Position numbers and translations under genes: made by a program. 6,405 nt of DNA, taken from the NCBI GenBank assembly GCA_021787255.1, contig JAJYMD010000398.1, positions 1-6,405 of the forward strand. The letters run 5' to 3'. Under the pieces are notes generated by a model. That model did no database searches, had not been told where the DNA came from, and saw nothing but the letters and a program-made list of their open reading frames with translations. The first letter of the stretch is position 1. Each line of letters opens with the position of its first letter. Shown one piece after another: positions 6,121 to 6,405 of the stretch. The stretch comes from Actinomycetes bacterium. GTDB lineage: Bacteria; Actinomycetota; Acidimicrobiia; Acidimicrobiales; RAAP-2.

Positions 6121-6405
6121 TGCAGCACCGCCTCCTCGGCCTCGGTCAGGACCCGAGCCCAGCCGATCCGCTCCAGCACGTACTTCTGCTCGGACCACCG
6201 AGGCGCGACGTACGCGACCATCACCCGCTCCGAGACGTCCAGGACCGCGGCCGTCACCTCGACCGTCTTGCCGGCAGCAGAGGTGTACGAGATGCGCACG
6301 GCCCACTCGTGCTCAGCCGCCAGCTCGAGGAGGCGGAAGACCGCCTCGCGGGAGCGCACGATCTCGGTCGGCCGCTCGGGCCCCGCCCCCTGCCGGAAGG
6401 CATCG
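6117..6405 (-). CDS. C-terminal fragment of helicase-associated (XPB-partner) protein, 5' end outside the window
   Basis: The frame is open from the window edge (reading DAFRQGAGPERPTEIVRSRE) to TGA at 6119-6117, giving 95 visible residues. GTG 6359 is in frame but internal, since the upstream residues continue in the same style. The segment E-A-V-F-R-L-L-E-L-A followed by VRISYTSAAGKTVEVTAAVLDV and ending YVLERIGWARVLTE has the shape of the WYL-like module that closes the large helicase-associated proteins encoded just before XPB in Actinomycetota (Rv0862c type, Helicase_C_3 family). That identification rests on this C-terminus and on gene order; the diagnostic N-terminal and central domains lie outside. 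The ATGA overlap with the helicase start implies one transcript and coupled translation, so the two products are made together. WYL-like domains often bind nucleic acid or nucleotides; the role of this protein is not established. Confidence 0.75.
   Translation of the reverse strand, partial: DAFRQGAGPERPTEIVRSREAVFRLLELAAEHEWAVRISYTSAAGKTVEVTAAVLDVSERVMVAYVAPRWSEQKYVLERIGWARVLTEAEEAVLQ

Noticed and set aside
6121..6306. 62-codon N-terminal extension of the helicase frame
   Set aside because: It overlaps the coding end of the preceding gene, is Arg/Gly-rich without family similarity, and ATG 6120 has the RBS and the ATGA overlap.

Overview
The window is uniformly GC-rich (codon third positions are mostly G or C in every real gene). 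It carries an XPB helicase directly downstream of a gene ending in a WYL-like module, an arrangement common in Actinomycetota (compare Rv0861c/Rv0862c of Mycobacterium tuberculosis). An actinobacterium is the best guess. The W-G-rich kelch protein would suit Acidimicrobiia or a related deep lineage, but the order cannot be fixed from this sequence alone.

Layout from left to right. (1) Positions 1-1495, plus strand: the 3' part of a very Ser/Thr/Ala/Gly-rich, probably extracytoplasmic protein. It begins inside a perfect-register 15-bp tandem repeat (positions 2-226) and runs through a long Thr/Ser/Pro linker into a more ordered, unrecognised domain and a second S/T/G linker. Its last ~45 codons lose the codon bias of the rest. 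(2) Positions 1596-2597, minus strand, convergent with (1): a secreted kelch-repeat protein. Its six ~50-residue repeats add up to one closed six-bladed beta-propeller. (3) Positions 2847-4349, plus strand, divergent from (2): an NCS1-family (purine/cytosine/hydantoin-type) permease of 500 residues, complete, with a good ribosome binding site and a plausible sigma70-type promoter in the 249-bp divergent spacer. (4) Positions 4432-6120, minus strand, convergent with (3): a complete XPB/ERCC3-type superfamily 2 DNA helicase. (5) Positions 6117-6405, minus strand: the C-terminal end of the gene preceding the helicase, which overlaps it by ATGA and is therefore probably translationally coupled.

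Functionally the window holds three unrelated blocks: a surface or secreted pair (S/T-rich protein and kelch propeller) whose partnership is only suggested by adjacency; a single-gene nucleobase-type uptake transporter; and a two-gene DNA helicase/repair operon. The two convergent junctions (1496-1595 and 4350-4431) contain GC-rich hairpins without U-tracts that could serve as terminators. I see no tRNA, rRNA, CRISPR array, insertion sequence or phage gene. I found no convincing new multi-gene system; the most unusual parts are the repeat-built surface protein and its uncharacterised C-terminal domain.
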